A stretch of 64,000 nucleotides of DNA from Anaerolineae bacterium (GTDB lineage Bacteria; Chloroflexota; Anaerolineae; 4572-78; J111). Location: contig JAGRBZ010000004.1 in the NCBI GenBank assembly GCA_020433805.1, positions 1-64,000 of the forward strand, written 5' to 3'. Below the pieces are notes generated by a model. That model did no database searches. It worked only from the letters and a program-made list of their open reading frames with translations, and was not told where the DNA came from. Shown here piece after piece: positions 52,828 to 61,349 of the stretch. Each line of letters opens with the position of its first letter. The stretch's first letter is position 1. Both the position numbers and the translations under genes were made by a program.

Positions 52828-54642
52828 ATGCAATTTGCCACTATCACGCTTATTGTTGAAATCTTGTTTTACCTTACTCTTTGTGCCGGGGTTGTAGCCC
52901 AGTTAAGAGGGGCTTACAAATGGCACGATCGTTTCCAAGCCCCCGTTGTCGTTCTTAACATCTTCTTTATTCTTTTTGTTATGTTACCTACGTTTAGAGC
53001 CGTTGTGTTTGGTAGCTCCGGCAGCCTGTCCTCGGTGCCGACGCTTATCACGGCTATTCACGGTCTGTTGGGAACCATTGCCCAGGGCTTAGCCATCTAC
53101 TGTCTCTTAGCTGGCTTTAAGATTTTACCGCGCAAGATTGGCGTTTTGCGTTACTGGATGTGGGCTACCTTTGTAGCTTGGACAGCCACGGTTTTGTTTG
53201 GGGTTGGCGTCTATTTTGTTTACTATATGGGCGATTCTTCCGATGGCAGTGTTGATGGAGCGCTTGTCGCCGAGCATGATGAGACCGTCATTGATGTTGT
53301 TCCAACTGAGTCATCCGATACGCCGGTTGTGGTTGAAGAGTTGGTTGAAGAGCACGCCGAAGTGGTTGTTGAAGTACCGCCGGCCGAAGCCGAAGACCCC
53401 GTCGACCCTGCCGATCCTGCCGTGCCGACCGAAGAAGTGGTGTCTGAGCATGCCGAAGAGATCATCGAAATTGAACCGGAAGTAGACCCGGCAGCAACCG
53501 AACAGATTGTCGAGCCGATAGCCGAGCCTACCGACGTTTTGATTGATGAACATGGTGAGATTGTTGTCGAAACGCCGTCGGAAACTACAGTTTCCGGCCC
53601 CATGGTCGATGACGGTGACACCGAAATGGATGGCCTTATCTCCGAACACGCCGAAGTGGTGATCGAGGTAACCGAACCGCAATACAGTGGTGAACTTGGC
53701 GTTGTGGCCTGGCAGCAACTCAATCCGGCCAACGCCGGCCCCGGCCCGCGCTACGAGCATGCGATGGAGTACAACGCAGCCACCAACCAAATCTTTATCT
53801 TTGGTGGGCGCGACGGCAGCCAAATTTATAACGACACCTGGGCCTTTGATATGAATACCGCTAGCTGGCGACAGCTTGCGGTCAACTCCCCCACAGCGCC
53901 TCCGGCCCGATTCAGCACCGTTATGATTATCGATGAAGCCGGCCAGAACCTCTATGTCGCTACCGGACACACCCAAGGCGGCCAAAACTACAACGATGTC
54001 TGGCGCTTGAACCTGGCCTCCGAAACCTGGGAAGATGTTACGCCCGCCGGCCCTGCACCTGATCCACGCTATGGTGGTCCCGGCGGCAACTTGAGCGATG
54101 ACTTGGTGGTCACCCACGGTTTCGGCACCACCCGCTACGATGACACCTGGCGTTTCGATACTGCAACGAACCAATGGCAAAATATCACGCCGCCGGGTCA
54201 AGTACCCTTGCAGCGCTGTCTCTTTGCCGCTACAGCAGCACTTGGTAATTCGCTGGTTGTCCACGGTGGTTGTGCCACGCCATTCGGCGATTGTTTCCTT
54301 GACGATGCCTGGGTCCTCAACACCGACACCAACACATGGCGCGAGATCACCAGTGATGTCAAGCCGGTTGGTCGCCAGTATCATACCCTGGTGCCTGCTA
54401 TTTCATCACAAGGCGATCTCAGAGCGATTATGTTCGGCGGGCAAGATGCCAGCCTGGCACCCCGTAACGACGCCTGGATCTTAGATGTCGCTTCCGGCAA
54501 TTGGGTCTTAGTTGGACCGCAGGGTGCGCCGCCGGCCCGTTACAATCACGGTGCCGTCTGGATACCCGGCTACGGGATGATCCTCTACGGCGGACGCAAC
54601 GACAGCGGTGCCTTGGGCGATATGTGGTGGGGTGATTTCTAA
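52828..54642 (+). CDS. Membrane protein: DUF420-like helices, acidic repeat linker and Kelch propeller
   Basis: 604 aa. Four transmembrane helices (about 5-27, 42-60, 72-93, 108-132) resemble the DUF420 type. A Glu/Val/Pro-rich linker (about 145-290) contains five copies of a roughly 10-residue unit: AEHDETVIDV, EEHAEVVVEV, SEHAEEIIEI, DEHGEIVVET and SEHAEVVIEV. Residues about 295-604 are Kelch repeats (RYEHAMEYN, IFIFGGRDG, NDTWAFDM, RYNHGAVWIPGYGMILYGGRND in part), likely a five- or six-bladed propeller outside the cell. AGAGGAGA precedes ATG 52828. I know no family with this combination. The EHxE units could bind metal; this is inference. Confidence 0.88.
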   Translation: MQFATITLIVEILFYLTLCAGVVAQLRGAYKWHDRFQAPVVVLNIFFILFVMLPTFRAVVFGSSGSLSSVPTLITAIHGLLGTIAQGLAIYCLLAGFKILPRKIGVLRYWMWATFVAWTATVLFGVGVYFVYYMGDSSDGSVDGALVAEHDETVIDVVPTESSDTPVVVEELVEEHAEVVVEVPPAEAEDPVDPADPAVPTEEVVSEHAEEIIEIEPEVDPAATEQIVEPIAEPTDVLIDEHGEIVVETPSETTVSGPMVDDGDTEMDGLISEHAEVVIEVTEPQYSGELGVVAWQQLNPANAGPGPRYEHAMEYNAATNQIFIFGGRDGSQIYNDTWAFDMNTASWRQLAVNSPTAPPARFSTVMIIDEAGQNLYVATGHTQGGQNYNDVWRLNLASETWEDVTPAGPAPDPRYGGPGGNLSDDLVVTHGFGTTRYDDTWRFDTATNQWQNITPPGQVPLQRCLFAATAALGNSLVVHGGCATPFGDCFLDDAWVLNTDTNTWREITSDVKPVGRQYHTLVPAISSQGDLRAIMFGGQDASLAPRNDAWILDVASGNWVLVGPQGAPPARYNHGAVWIPGYGMILYGGRNDSGALGDMWWGDF

Positions 54643-54661
54643 CATCGAAATCCAACGGTTT

Positions 54662-54697
54662 TGGGCGGCGCGATCACAACGTCGATTACGCCGCCCA
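54662..54697 (+). terminator. Strong hairpin after the Kelch protein gene
   Basis: TGGGCGGCG at 54662-54670 pairs with CGCCGCCCA at 54689-54697. It lies 20 bp after the stop but is not followed by a clean T run, so rho-independent termination is only likely. Confidence 0.5.
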
Positions 54698-54734
54698 TCG
54701 CTTTCAATAGTCCGATGTACTGCCATTAAGTTAT

Positions 54735-54950
54735 TAACCTGAGTTCGATAAGTAAAGCCGCACATGTCATTTCGTAGCCAAAGGCGGAGAAATCCCTCAG
54801 ACATTTCAGATAATGAAGCGTTGGCCGGGAACAATAAGCGGTGTAGCGTTAAATGTCCCCATCGAACCGCTTTTTATCTGTATTGTCACAGGGATTTCTC
54901 CGCTGCGCTACGAAATGACATATGACGTATCTATTTCTAAGCTCAGGTTA
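54735..54950. repeat. Palindromic intergenic element, copy 1 (TGTCATTTCG family)
   Basis: ATGTCATTTCGTAGC at 54764-54778 is matched in reverse at 54907-54921. The inner arms GGCGGAGAAATCCC and GGGATTTCTCCGC extend the stem. An outer 9-bp pair TAACCTGAG/CTCAGGTTA at 54735-54743 and 54942-54950 surrounds it. Two more copies with the same inner arms lie at 57206-57316 and 61475-61604. Confidence 0.8.
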
Positions 54951-55137
54951 GTAGCATCTGGAGTAGGTCGAGTGCATCCTGAGTTTGATGAAGGGCATGC
55001 GAAACCGTATCGAGGGGTGCGGGTTGGCTCCGAAACATTGTTGTAGCCGCATCCTGCGTAGCGCACAACGGAGTGGAGCGCGTATCGAGGGGGCTTCACC
55101 GCTTAACTTCATAGCAGTGCTAGTCCGAAGACACGTG

Positions 55138-55336
55138 TGATCATATGTCGGTTTATGACGGAACATACGATCGAGCAGTCGATCATACGTCCGGTGGCGA
55201 CGGGACATACGATCGAGCAGTCAATCATACGTCCGGTGGCGACGGGACATACGATCACGCAGGCGATCATATGGCGGTTGGCGACGGACCATACGATCGA
55301 GCAGTCGATCATACGTCCGGTGGCGACGGGACATAC
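55138..55336. repeat. 42-bp tandem hairpin repeat, four full units
   Basis: Contiguous 42-bp units occupy 55157-55198, 55199-55240, 55241-55282 and 55283-55324, with partial units on both sides. Each unit contains CGATC-ATACGTCC and GGGACATAC-GATCG-type arms that can fold across the unit boundary into a hairpin with 11 of 13 pairs. As 42 is a multiple of three, every frame stays open. One frame from ATG 55145 to 55363 would encode DGTYDRAVDHTSGG repeated, but it lacks a ribosome site. I treat it as non-coding. Confidence 0.8.
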
Positions 55337-55356
55337 ACCTATCTTTGTAAATCAAC

Positions 55357-55446
55357 AAATTAATCGGGGAATCACAAAGCTAGCTTTGTGACTCCGGCAC
55401 CTACCCGATTAATTTCTAAAACCACAAGTGCTGTAGCTCCTACAGC
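55357..55446. repeat. Compound palindromes before the glycosyltransferase gene
   Basis: AAATTAATCGGG (55357-55368) pairs with its exact complement at 55404-55415. Between them TCACAAAGCTAGCTTTGTGA (55372-55391) is a perfect 20-bp palindrome. A third hairpin, GCTGTAG-CTC-CTACAGC, follows at 55430-55446. Together they fill the leader of the gene at 55459. Terminator, operator or repeat remnant are all possible. Confidence 0.55.
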
Positions 55447-55458
55447 TAGCAATTTTCT

Positions 55459-57195
55459 ATGACCAACACGACGAACGCCAAACCCCATTTCCAATATACA
55501 CATCTCCTGCTGCTCTCCTCGCTGATTTTACTGGCCTTAGTCCTGCGCGTCTATCAGCTCGATACCCACAGCCTGTGGTACGATGAACTGCTCGAACTGG
55601 ATGTTGCTCAAGGACCCTTTCTGTCCATCGGCCCGCAACTGCCGCGCCACGCCGCGATGCCGCTGGATTACTATCTCATGCACGCCTGGATCAAATTAGG
55701 GCGGCAAGAGTTTTGGGTGCGTCTTCCGGCGCTCTTCTTTGGGGTGCTGGCTATTCCGCTAACCTATGCCCTGGCCCGCCGCATGCTGAACCGGCGGGTC
55801 GGTACCCTGTCGGCTGTGCTTATGACGCTGGCCTTTTTTGCCGTTCGCTATAGCCGCGAGACGCGCCCTTATGCCATGCTGCTGGTCTTTACGCTGCTGG
55901 CCTTTTTGGGGCTGTGGCAGGTTTATCGAACCCATAAAATGCGCTACTGGCTAGTTGTCATCGTCGGTTTAAGCGGCGCGGCGCTCAGCCACTACTTTTC
56001 CATTTTTCTCCTGTTGCCGATGGGGCTGTTTGTCGCTATCCATCAGCTTTACCACCTTAAAGAGTTCACCTTCTGGCGGCATACCCTCTGTTTTGCTTTA
56101 GCCGTGCTGATAATGGCCCTTCTGTTTGCCTTAAACGGGCGCATTCTGGTCCTGTACAGCGTCAGCTATCGCTTTAGCAACGTGGTCAATCAGCCCGAAA
56201 CGCTGGTTTTGCCGGCGGAGGAAAAACCGAACCACGGCTCCGGCCCGCCTTTAGAACCCGGCTTTTTTGTCACCGATGTCCTGTCACCGCTATCGACCAC
56301 TATCCCGACGGTGCTGCTCTGGTATAGCGCCTTCTTTCTTATCGCCGTTCTGTCACTCGTGCTGCATCGCTCAGCCTCAACCAAGGCGATACTCCTGCTG
56401 CTCGGCTGGTTAATCCTGCCGATTTTGCTCATCTACGTCTTTTTACTCCATCGCGGCACGTTTTACGCCACCCGCTACATTCTGTACGTGCTGCCGGCCT
56501 ACCTGATTTTGGTTGCTTACGGCATGGACCGGCTGGCCGGTTTCATCGTGTCGGCGATGGCTAAAGGGCCGTATCGACAAGGCGTTTTAACGGTGGCACT
56601 GACAATTCTGCTCGCCCCGGCGCTCTTCGCTCAGGTTGATGATCTCCGCAGCTACTACGGGGCTGACGCCCGCGAAGATTGGCGAGCCGTCGGCCGGCTA
56701 TTGTATAACCATGCCGCTGCTGATGATGTGATTATGGCTATCAAAGCGGAGCCGGCGATCAATTGGTACTACCCGCCCGGAGCAACGCCTTTTGAGACAT
56801 ACAGCCGCAGCGATCCGGTCAATGCGGCTTTGCGTCAATACAAGCGGCGTTGGTTTGTACTGAGCAGCTACTCCTATCGGCGTGATGAGAATTTGCGCAA
56901 CTGGCTGGCTCCACGCGCCGCCAAAATTGTTATTGATCGACGGGTGGTGGTTTACCTGCAAGAAGAGGGGAAGTCTGCCGGTGATATGTTGGCCGAGGTC
57001 AAAGCCTTCAACCTGCCGCCCAACGCCATCACCTACGCCCATCTGGCCGAGCAGTTCAAACAGCAGGGCGATATTGAAACCAGTCGTGCCTTTTACCAAA
57101 AGGCGATTACCTTAGCTTCCTCATCAGGACTAAAAGCGCAATACGAGGCCCGTTTGGCGGCTCTGCCTCACTTAAGCGATACGATTTTGGAATAA
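55459..57195 (+). CDS. GT39/PMT-like membrane glycosyltransferase with C-terminal TPR
   Basis: 578 aa. An N-terminal helix is followed by the first outer loop with the family site LWYDE (about 38-42) and HAAMPLDYYLMHAW. About ten more helices reach to 395, in the manner of dolichyl-phosphate-mannose mannosyltransferase-like (GT-C) enzymes. They use polyprenyl-phosphate sugars on the outer face. The soluble tail (about 400-578) ends with a TPR-like motif (YAHLAEQFKQQGDIETSRAFYQKAI in part). ATG 55459 has no visible ribosome site. The palindromic element copy 2 separates it from the next glycosyltransferase. The acceptor is unknown. Confidence 0.87.
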   Translation: MTNTTNAKPHFQYTHLLLLSSLILLALVLRVYQLDTHSLWYDELLELDVAQGPFLSIGPQLPRHAAMPLDYYLMHAWIKLGRQEFWVRLPALFFGVLAIPLTYALARRMLNRRVGTLSAVLMTLAFFAVRYSRETRPYAMLLVFTLLAFLGLWQVYRTHKMRYWLVVIVGLSGAALSHYFSIFLLLPMGLFVAIHQLYHLKEFTFWRHTLCFALAVLIMALLFALNGRILVLYSVSYRFSNVVNQPETLVLPAEEKPNHGSGPPLEPGFFVTDVLSPLSTTIPTVLLWYSAFFLIAVLSLVLHRSASTKAILLLLGWLILPILLIYVFLLHRGTFYATRYILYVLPAYLILVAYGMDRLAGFIVSAMAKGPYRQGVLTVALTILLAPALFAQVDDLRSYYGADAREDWRAVGRLLYNHAAADDVIMAIKAEPAINWYYPPGATPFETYSRSDPVNAALRQYKRRWFVLSSYSYRRDENLRNWLAPRAAKIVIDRRVVVYLQEEGKSAGDMLAEVKAFNLPPNAITYAHLAEQFKQQGDIETSRAFYQKAITLASSSGLKAQYEARLAALPHLSDTILE

Positions 57196-57205
57196 GTGTA
57201 ACTGC

Positions 57206-57316
57206 TCAGGTATGTCATTTCGAGCGAATAGCGAGAAATCCCTAAGAACCTTCGTTTGCAACACCCATCGGGGGATTTCTCGGCAAAAAACGCCTCGAAA
57301 TGACATAGCGAGGCTC
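57206..57316. repeat. Palindromic intergenic element, copy 2, with 9-bp flanking direct repeats
   Basis: TATGTCATTTCGAG at 57211-57224 and its complement at 57294-57307 form the outer arms; GCGAGAAATCCC (57231-57242) and GGGGATTTCTCG (57271-57282) form the inner arms. The 9-mer TGTAACTGC flanks the element as direct repeats at 57197-57205 and 57317-57325, like a target-site duplication. Confidence 0.8.
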
Positions 57317-57327
57317 TGTAACTGCCT

Positions 57328-58521
57328 GTGATCAAAACACTTCGTGATGTTATAGCCTGGCCGATTGCGGCGCTCCTGCTGTTCTTTACAGCGCGGCGCT
57401 GGCTGTTTTTAATATTTGCCTTACAGTCCCGGCAAGCTCATGACGATGCCCTTGCTCCAACCGCCGCGTCGGCATCGGTTTTGCTGCTGGTACCGGTTCG
57501 TAACGAAGCAGAAACCCTGCCCGTCTTCTGTTCGGCGCTCGACCGGCTCAATTATCCGGTCGACAAGCTAACCGTGGTTTTCATCAACGACGGCTCCACC
57601 GACGCCAGCGCAGCCATATTGCAGCAGTGGACGGCTCAACGCGCTCATTGGCACACGCTTTCACTCGAACAGAATCGAGGCAAGGCGAACGCGCTCAACG
57701 TTGCGCTTACCCGCTTTACTCAGGGCGACATCATTGCCATCTACGACGCCGATGAGCAACCCGCCCCCGACGTACTCACCCATTTGGTCGCCCCCTTTGC
57801 CGAGGTGCAGGTCGGCGCAGTCAGCGGGCAGCGGGCAGTAGGCAACAGTTTGGCTAGCCCGGCGGCCAGCTACACCGCGTTCGAAACCCTGGTGCATCAG
57901 TTCATCACAATGGGGGCCAAAGATCGTCTCGATCTGGCTCCGGCGCTGCTTGGCTCCAACTGCGCCTATCGGCGTACGGCGCTGGCCCAGGTCGGCAATT
58001 TTAAGCCGGGTGCGCTGCTGGAAGACAGCGACTTAACCGTTAAACTGGCCGCTGCCGGCTGGCGAACCCGCTTTGAACCTCGCGCCGTCAGCACCCACCA
58101 CGTCCCCGAAACCATCGCCGGTTATTGGAAACAGCACACCCGCTGGGCCAGAGGCTTCGCCGACGTCGCCGAAGACCAAGCCAGCGCGTTTATTCAGCAG
58201 TCGGCCTTATCGTGGCCGCTGCGTCTCGAATTGTTGATCTTTTCGCTCGGCTACTTGGATCGGGTGGCTCTATTAATCGGAGGCGGCTTAGCGTTGTTCG
58301 GCAGCCGCCTGGCGCGTCGAGCCGTGGCTATCACCCTGCTGACGCCGCTGTTACAGGTTCTGGCAGCGCTGTACGCGGCTCAGGCTCCGGTAGCGTTATG
58401 GCGACGTATTTTCTGGCTCCCGCTCTTTTTCGGCTTGGATATCGCGATGGCCGTTAGCGGCTTTTGGGGCAAGCTGACCAAGATGCCGCAGGTGTGGGAA
58501 GAGCGACGAGCGCGGCGGTAG
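57328..58521 (+). CDS. GT2 family glycosyltransferase, membrane-bound
   Basis: 397 aa. A first transmembrane helix (about 10-30) precedes a GT-A catalytic domain with PVRNEA, FINDGSTDAS, YDADEQP (the D-x-D), EDSDLT and QHTRWARG (the QxxRW motif of processive enzymes such as cellulose or hyaluronan synthases). Further helices at about 310-385 could form the export channel. GTG 57328 is only 3 bp after the direct repeat of the element, so the insertion lies directly at its ribosome site, and no clear one remains. The sugar and product are unknown. Confidence 0.9.
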   Translation: MIKTLRDVIAWPIAALLLFFTARRWLFLIFALQSRQAHDDALAPTAASASVLLLVPVRNEAETLPVFCSALDRLNYPVDKLTVVFINDGSTDASAAILQQWTAQRAHWHTLSLEQNRGKANALNVALTRFTQGDIIAIYDADEQPAPDVLTHLVAPFAEVQVGAVSGQRAVGNSLASPAASYTAFETLVHQFITMGAKDRLDLAPALLGSNCAYRRTALAQVGNFKPGALLEDSDLTVKLAAAGWRTRFEPRAVSTHHVPETIAGYWKQHTRWARGFADVAEDQASAFIQQSALSWPLRLELLIFSLGYLDRVALLIGGGLALFGSRLARRAVAITLLTPLLQVLAALYAAQAPVALWRRIFWLPLFFGLDIAMAVSGFWGKLTKMPQVWEERRARR

Positions 58522-58526
58522 GGGGC

Positions 58527-58551
58527 AGCTGACAGCGATCAGCCGTCAGCT
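58527..58551. terminator. Hairpin after the GT2 gene
   Basis: AGCTGACAGC and GCCGTCAGCT form a 10-bp arm pair with one wobble. TTTGGTTTCT follows. It may be a terminator or a short repeated palindrome. Confidence 0.4.
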
Positions 58552-58638
58552 TTGGTTTCTAGCAGTGTAAGTGCTTGTGTCGATTAAATTATCATCGGTT
58601 TTGGGGGTTTTTGGGAGGGTGCCGGCAAAGAAAATATC

Positions 58639-59676
58639 TTAATCGTTGGTGGTATGTTCGCCTTTTGTTTCAACCTCGGCCTGCACCTTGGCCTCAAACT
58701 CGGCCAGAGAGCCAGCCTTAAAGGCAGCTTCGCTCAACCGGTCGAGTGCTGCCAGGTCGAGTACATCCCAAGCTGTGTCGAAATGGTCACGTGGAACGGC
58801 GAATCGCTCGGCCAGGAATCGCCGTAGGAGTTTTAGGGTCGCTGCTCGCTGGCCTTGCTCTAAGCCTTGCTCTAGCCCCTTCTCCAAGCCGATGGCTTCG
58901 CCTTCTTGTCGGCCTTCTTCTATCCATTGTTCTGCTAATGTTGGCATCGGATTTTCTCCTGTCTCGAAAATGGCTTGCACTACCTCAATAAACTCACGCC
59001 GCTCGATTTTCTCCGTTCCGCCGGCTACATACCTCAAGATAGTGTGTAGATACTCTAAGCCCGTCTCCTGCCGACCTAATGTTTGAAGCAGCCCCACCAT
59101 CCCCCGAAACTGCTGCTCGAACTCGTCGCGTAAGATGTATTTTAGCAGCAACATACTCACCCGTAAAATGACCTCGCCTCGAATCTCGTCATCGCTATAG
59201 CGGCTCAGATCATACAATTGATACTCGAACGTCGGTACATACTGGCTCAGAGCGTCGGGCAGTTCAAACAGCGCCGCGAAATCGAGCGGTACCGTCCACG
59301 CCTGCCGCCCGTGGTACAAGACCAGCGGCAACACAGGGCGGAAGGGCTTTCCTTGTTTGCGATCCTGCTCCCAAATTCGAACCTGATAGCGCAGCAGTTG
59401 AAAGGCTATCTCCGGTTCGGGATAGCTTTTGTGTTCGAACAGTAGGTAAATGTACATATCTCGACCCGTATGCAAGCTAACCTGATAAAGCAGGTCAGAG
59501 AAGTGCTCTTGCAGTTCCGGGTCGATGAAGCTATCTTTGTGAATTTGTAAAGAGTCTAGATCGAGCAAGCTGACAACCTCGGCGGGTAGGTAATGGCGCA
59601 AGAAATCGCGGGCGGCGGCTTGCTGCGAGAAGAGGGCTTTAAAGAAGCGGTCGTGGGGGTTACGCAAATCGGTCAT
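58639..59676 (-). CDS. Rpn family PD-(D/E)XK nuclease-like protein
   Basis: 345 aa, soluble. The N-terminal domain matches the Rpn/YhgA family (recombination-promoting nuclease, formerly labelled transposase_31): HDRFFKALFSQ, SDLLYQVSL and LFEHKSYPEPE, the last carrying the E-x-K of the PD-(D/E)XK fold. A helical middle follows. Near 262-275 there is a short slippage-prone repeat (GLEKGLEQGLEQGQ), typical of the family's variable tail. ATG 59676 is the start; no clear ribosome site. The family spreads horizontally and is often duplicated, but no terminal repeats of a transposon flank this copy. Confidence 0.9.
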   Translation of the reverse strand: MTDLRNPHDRFFKALFSQQAAARDFLRHYLPAEVVSLLDLDSLQIHKDSFIDPELQEHFSDLLYQVSLHTGRDMYIYLLFEHKSYPEPEIAFQLLRYQVRIWEQDRKQGKPFRPVLPLVLYHGRQAWTVPLDFAALFELPDALSQYVPTFEYQLYDLSRYSDDEIRGEVILRVSMLLLKYILRDEFEQQFRGMVGLLQTLGRQETGLEYLHTILRYVAGGTEKIERREFIEVVQAIFETGENPMPTLAEQWIEEGRQEGEAIGLEKGLEQGLEQGQRAATLKLLRRFLAERFAVPRDHFDTAWDVLDLAALDRLSEAAFKAGSLAEFEAKVQAEVETKGEHTTND

Positions 59677-59829
59677 ACTTGATTATAGTCGGTTTGTCGG
59701 GCAATGACCAACCGCCCGAAGCGATGGGAGCGTTCCACATTTGCTGCGAACTGACTGCTTTGATCGATGAGGCCGCTTCTGAAGTCACTGAAATCGCTGA
59801 TTTTTCAAAGCTACAAAGTGAACAAAGGT

Positions 59830-59858
59830 TTGTCTGGCGTCAAGGCGCGTGTTAAAAT
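59830..59858 (+). promoter_or_regulatory. Promoter of the small membrane protein gene
   Basis: TTGTCT at 59830-59835, a 17-bp spacer, and TAAAAT at 59853-59858, about 65 bp before the start codon at 59923. Confidence 0.65.
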
Positions 59859-59922
59859 AGCGACTCTTGGACACACGACCTCACATTAACGCACAAACTA
59901 TGGACATATACTGAAGGAGATT

Positions 59923-60366
59923 ATGGGAACCTTTTACTTTTTTCTATTTCAAGCACATTCCGGCTGGCGTTGGATCGCTCTACTGTTACTGGTTATCACA
60001 ACCGTCAAGGTGGCTATCGGTTTGGTCGCCGGCCAAAAGTGGACCAGCCTCGACCAGAAGCTGGTTACCTTTACCAATATCGCCGTTTCGATTCAGGTTT
60101 TGTTGGGGATTTTTCTGTACGTCTTGCTCTTAACTCAAGGGGGTGGGATTACGGGGCGTTCTGTCGGCTCGATTACTACAGCCCACATGATTCCGGCTTT
60201 GCTGGCGATAGGGGCTATCGGCTTTGCCTCGGCTCGCTCTAAGAAAGCAAGCACCGACCGCCAGAAGTTTATGATGGCCACAATTGGAATGGTCATTGCT
60301 GTGCTGATGGTTGTGGGGGCGCTCATGTCCGTCGGTGGCATTTTTGTGATGGCAACGGCGGGGTAA
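59923..60366 (+). CDS. Small four-helix membrane protein, possibly heme-binding
   Basis: 147 aa with four transmembrane helices (about 13-35, 48-70, 85-102, 115-140). A His near the N-terminus (QAHSGWRW, residue 12) and one in helix 3 (TAHMIPALLA, about residue 88) recall a family of small membrane proteins sometimes labelled cytochrome b-like, where two His could ligate heme. AAGGAG lies a few bases before ATG 59923. It stands alone behind its own promoter. Heme binding is a guess from the histidines. Confidence 0.8.
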   Translation: MGTFYFFLFQAHSGWRWIALLLLVITTVKVAIGLVAGQKWTSLDQKLVTFTNIAVSIQVLLGIFLYVLLLTQGGGITGRSVGSITTAHMIPALLAIGAIGFASARSKKASTDRQKFMMATIGMVIAVLMVVGALMSVGGIFVMATAG

Positions 60367-60381
60367 TAGCATTCTTAAGAT

Positions 60382-60470
60382 TTTACCACAAAGGGCACCA
60401 AGAAGGCACAAAGAGCGCAGAGAGAGCTTCTCTGTGAACACTGTGTCTACTTTGTGGCCTCTGTGGTAAA
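60382..60470. repeat. Inverted-repeat element (CCACAAAGG family)
   Basis: TTTACCACAAAGG at 60382-60394 and CCTCTGTGGTAAA at 60458-60470 pair at 12 of 13 positions. The inside has several CACAAAG/CTTTGTG-type words. No coding sequence. A further short dispersed-repeat type in this region. Confidence 0.65.
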
Positions 60471-60534
60471 GCGTTTTTTCCTCAATAATACGGTTCTTTC
60501 TTTTAGCCTTAGCCTCAGCCTTAGCCTTACTCTT

Positions 60535-61254
60535 TTAACCCTCTTCCCCCGCATTGATTTTCTGCGCCCAGACGAGATCGTAAATCGTCTCCCATATCTG
60601 AATGTCGACGTACCGCAGCGGCAGCTGCTCCAGAATGGCTTCAAGCTGCGAGCGAGACCAGGTTTTTCCAGGCATCAGTTTGGCTTCCCATCCGATGCGG
60701 TTGGTGGTGAGCAGCCAGCCGCCGTCCGGGTTTTCAGCCGAGATCGGCTTCAAAACGCGCACCATCTCGGCTATGCCGTGTTTGGGGTCGGGATAGAATT
60801 CCAACGCTTCTAACGAGCTTACGACGGGCAGACTGTTATCGGCAAAGGGGAGCGCCATGGCATCGGCTTGAATGAAGATGATCCGATCGCGGTACTGAGG
60901 TTCAAGATCGCGCCGGGCGACGGCCAGCATTTTCGACGCGCGATCCAGCCCGATGATTTTGCCGCGATAACTTGGTTGCCGGAACAGCGTCATTGCCAGA
61001 CGTCCCGTACCCGTGGCGACATCCAGCACCGTGGCGTCGGGTTGCACGTAAAGCCGGTTAGCCAAGGGGCGGCCCAGCGTAAAATCCTCTTCGAAGTCGC
61101 TAAATTCTTTGATGCCATTGTAGCGTTCGGCAGTCCAGTCGTAGAGCAGCGCTACCAGAGGCGCACCCAGATAAGCGCCCTCTGCCAAAATGAGCTGCCA
61201 GTACAGGATTAATCCAATTAGCAGGACGATAAAGATGACCAGTAACCAAATCAT
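60535..61254 (-). CDS. Membrane-anchored SAM-dependent methyltransferase
   Basis: 239 aa from ATG 61254. One N-terminal transmembrane helix (about 2-22) is followed by a class I methyltransferase domain with motif I VLDVATGTGRLAM, GLDRASKML, QADAMALPFAD and a long C-terminal part. The pattern is close to UbiE/Coq5-type enzymes that methylate quinones or lipids, which fits the membrane anchor. AGGTGA lies about 11 bases upstream of ATG 61254; GTG 61290 would add 12 residues and is less likely. The substrate is not known. Confidence 0.88.
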   Translation of the reverse strand: MIWLLVIFIVLLIGLILYWQLILAEGAYLGAPLVALLYDWTAERYNGIKEFSDFEEDFTLGRPLANRLYVQPDATVLDVATGTGRLAMTLFRQPSYRGKIIGLDRASKMLAVARRDLEPQYRDRIIFIQADAMALPFADNSLPVVSSLEALEFYPDPKHGIAEMVRVLKPISAENPDGGWLLTTNRIGWEAKLMPGKTWSRSQLEAILEQLPLRYVDIQIWETIYDLVWAQKINAGEEG

Positions 61255-61349
61255 TAAGGGGTTTTCACCTGAAAAATATCGAGTGCGCACTACGCACTAC
61301 AGATAGTTGAAGAATTAAAAGATAGACGACGTTATTAAGGATTGGAAAA

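Noticed and set aside
53311-54384. A 357-codon open frame on the minus strand opposite the Kelch protein gene.
   Set aside because: It mirrors the acidic and Kelch repeats of the plus-strand gene, has no ribosome site, and its product shows no family pattern. The repeat structure keeps the opposite strand open.
55138-55336. A CRISPR-like array.
   Set aside because: The units are contiguous, with no unique spacers, and no cas gene is nearby.
55138-55391. Two overlapping frames (72 and 84 codons) through the 42-bp tandem array.
   Set aside because: No ribosome site, repeat length divisible by three keeps all frames open, and the products are pure repeat translations.
58639-59676. An insertion sequence, because Rpn proteins are often labelled transposase.
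   Set aside because: No terminal inverted repeats or target duplication flank it, and the protein has a nuclease fold, not a transposase one.
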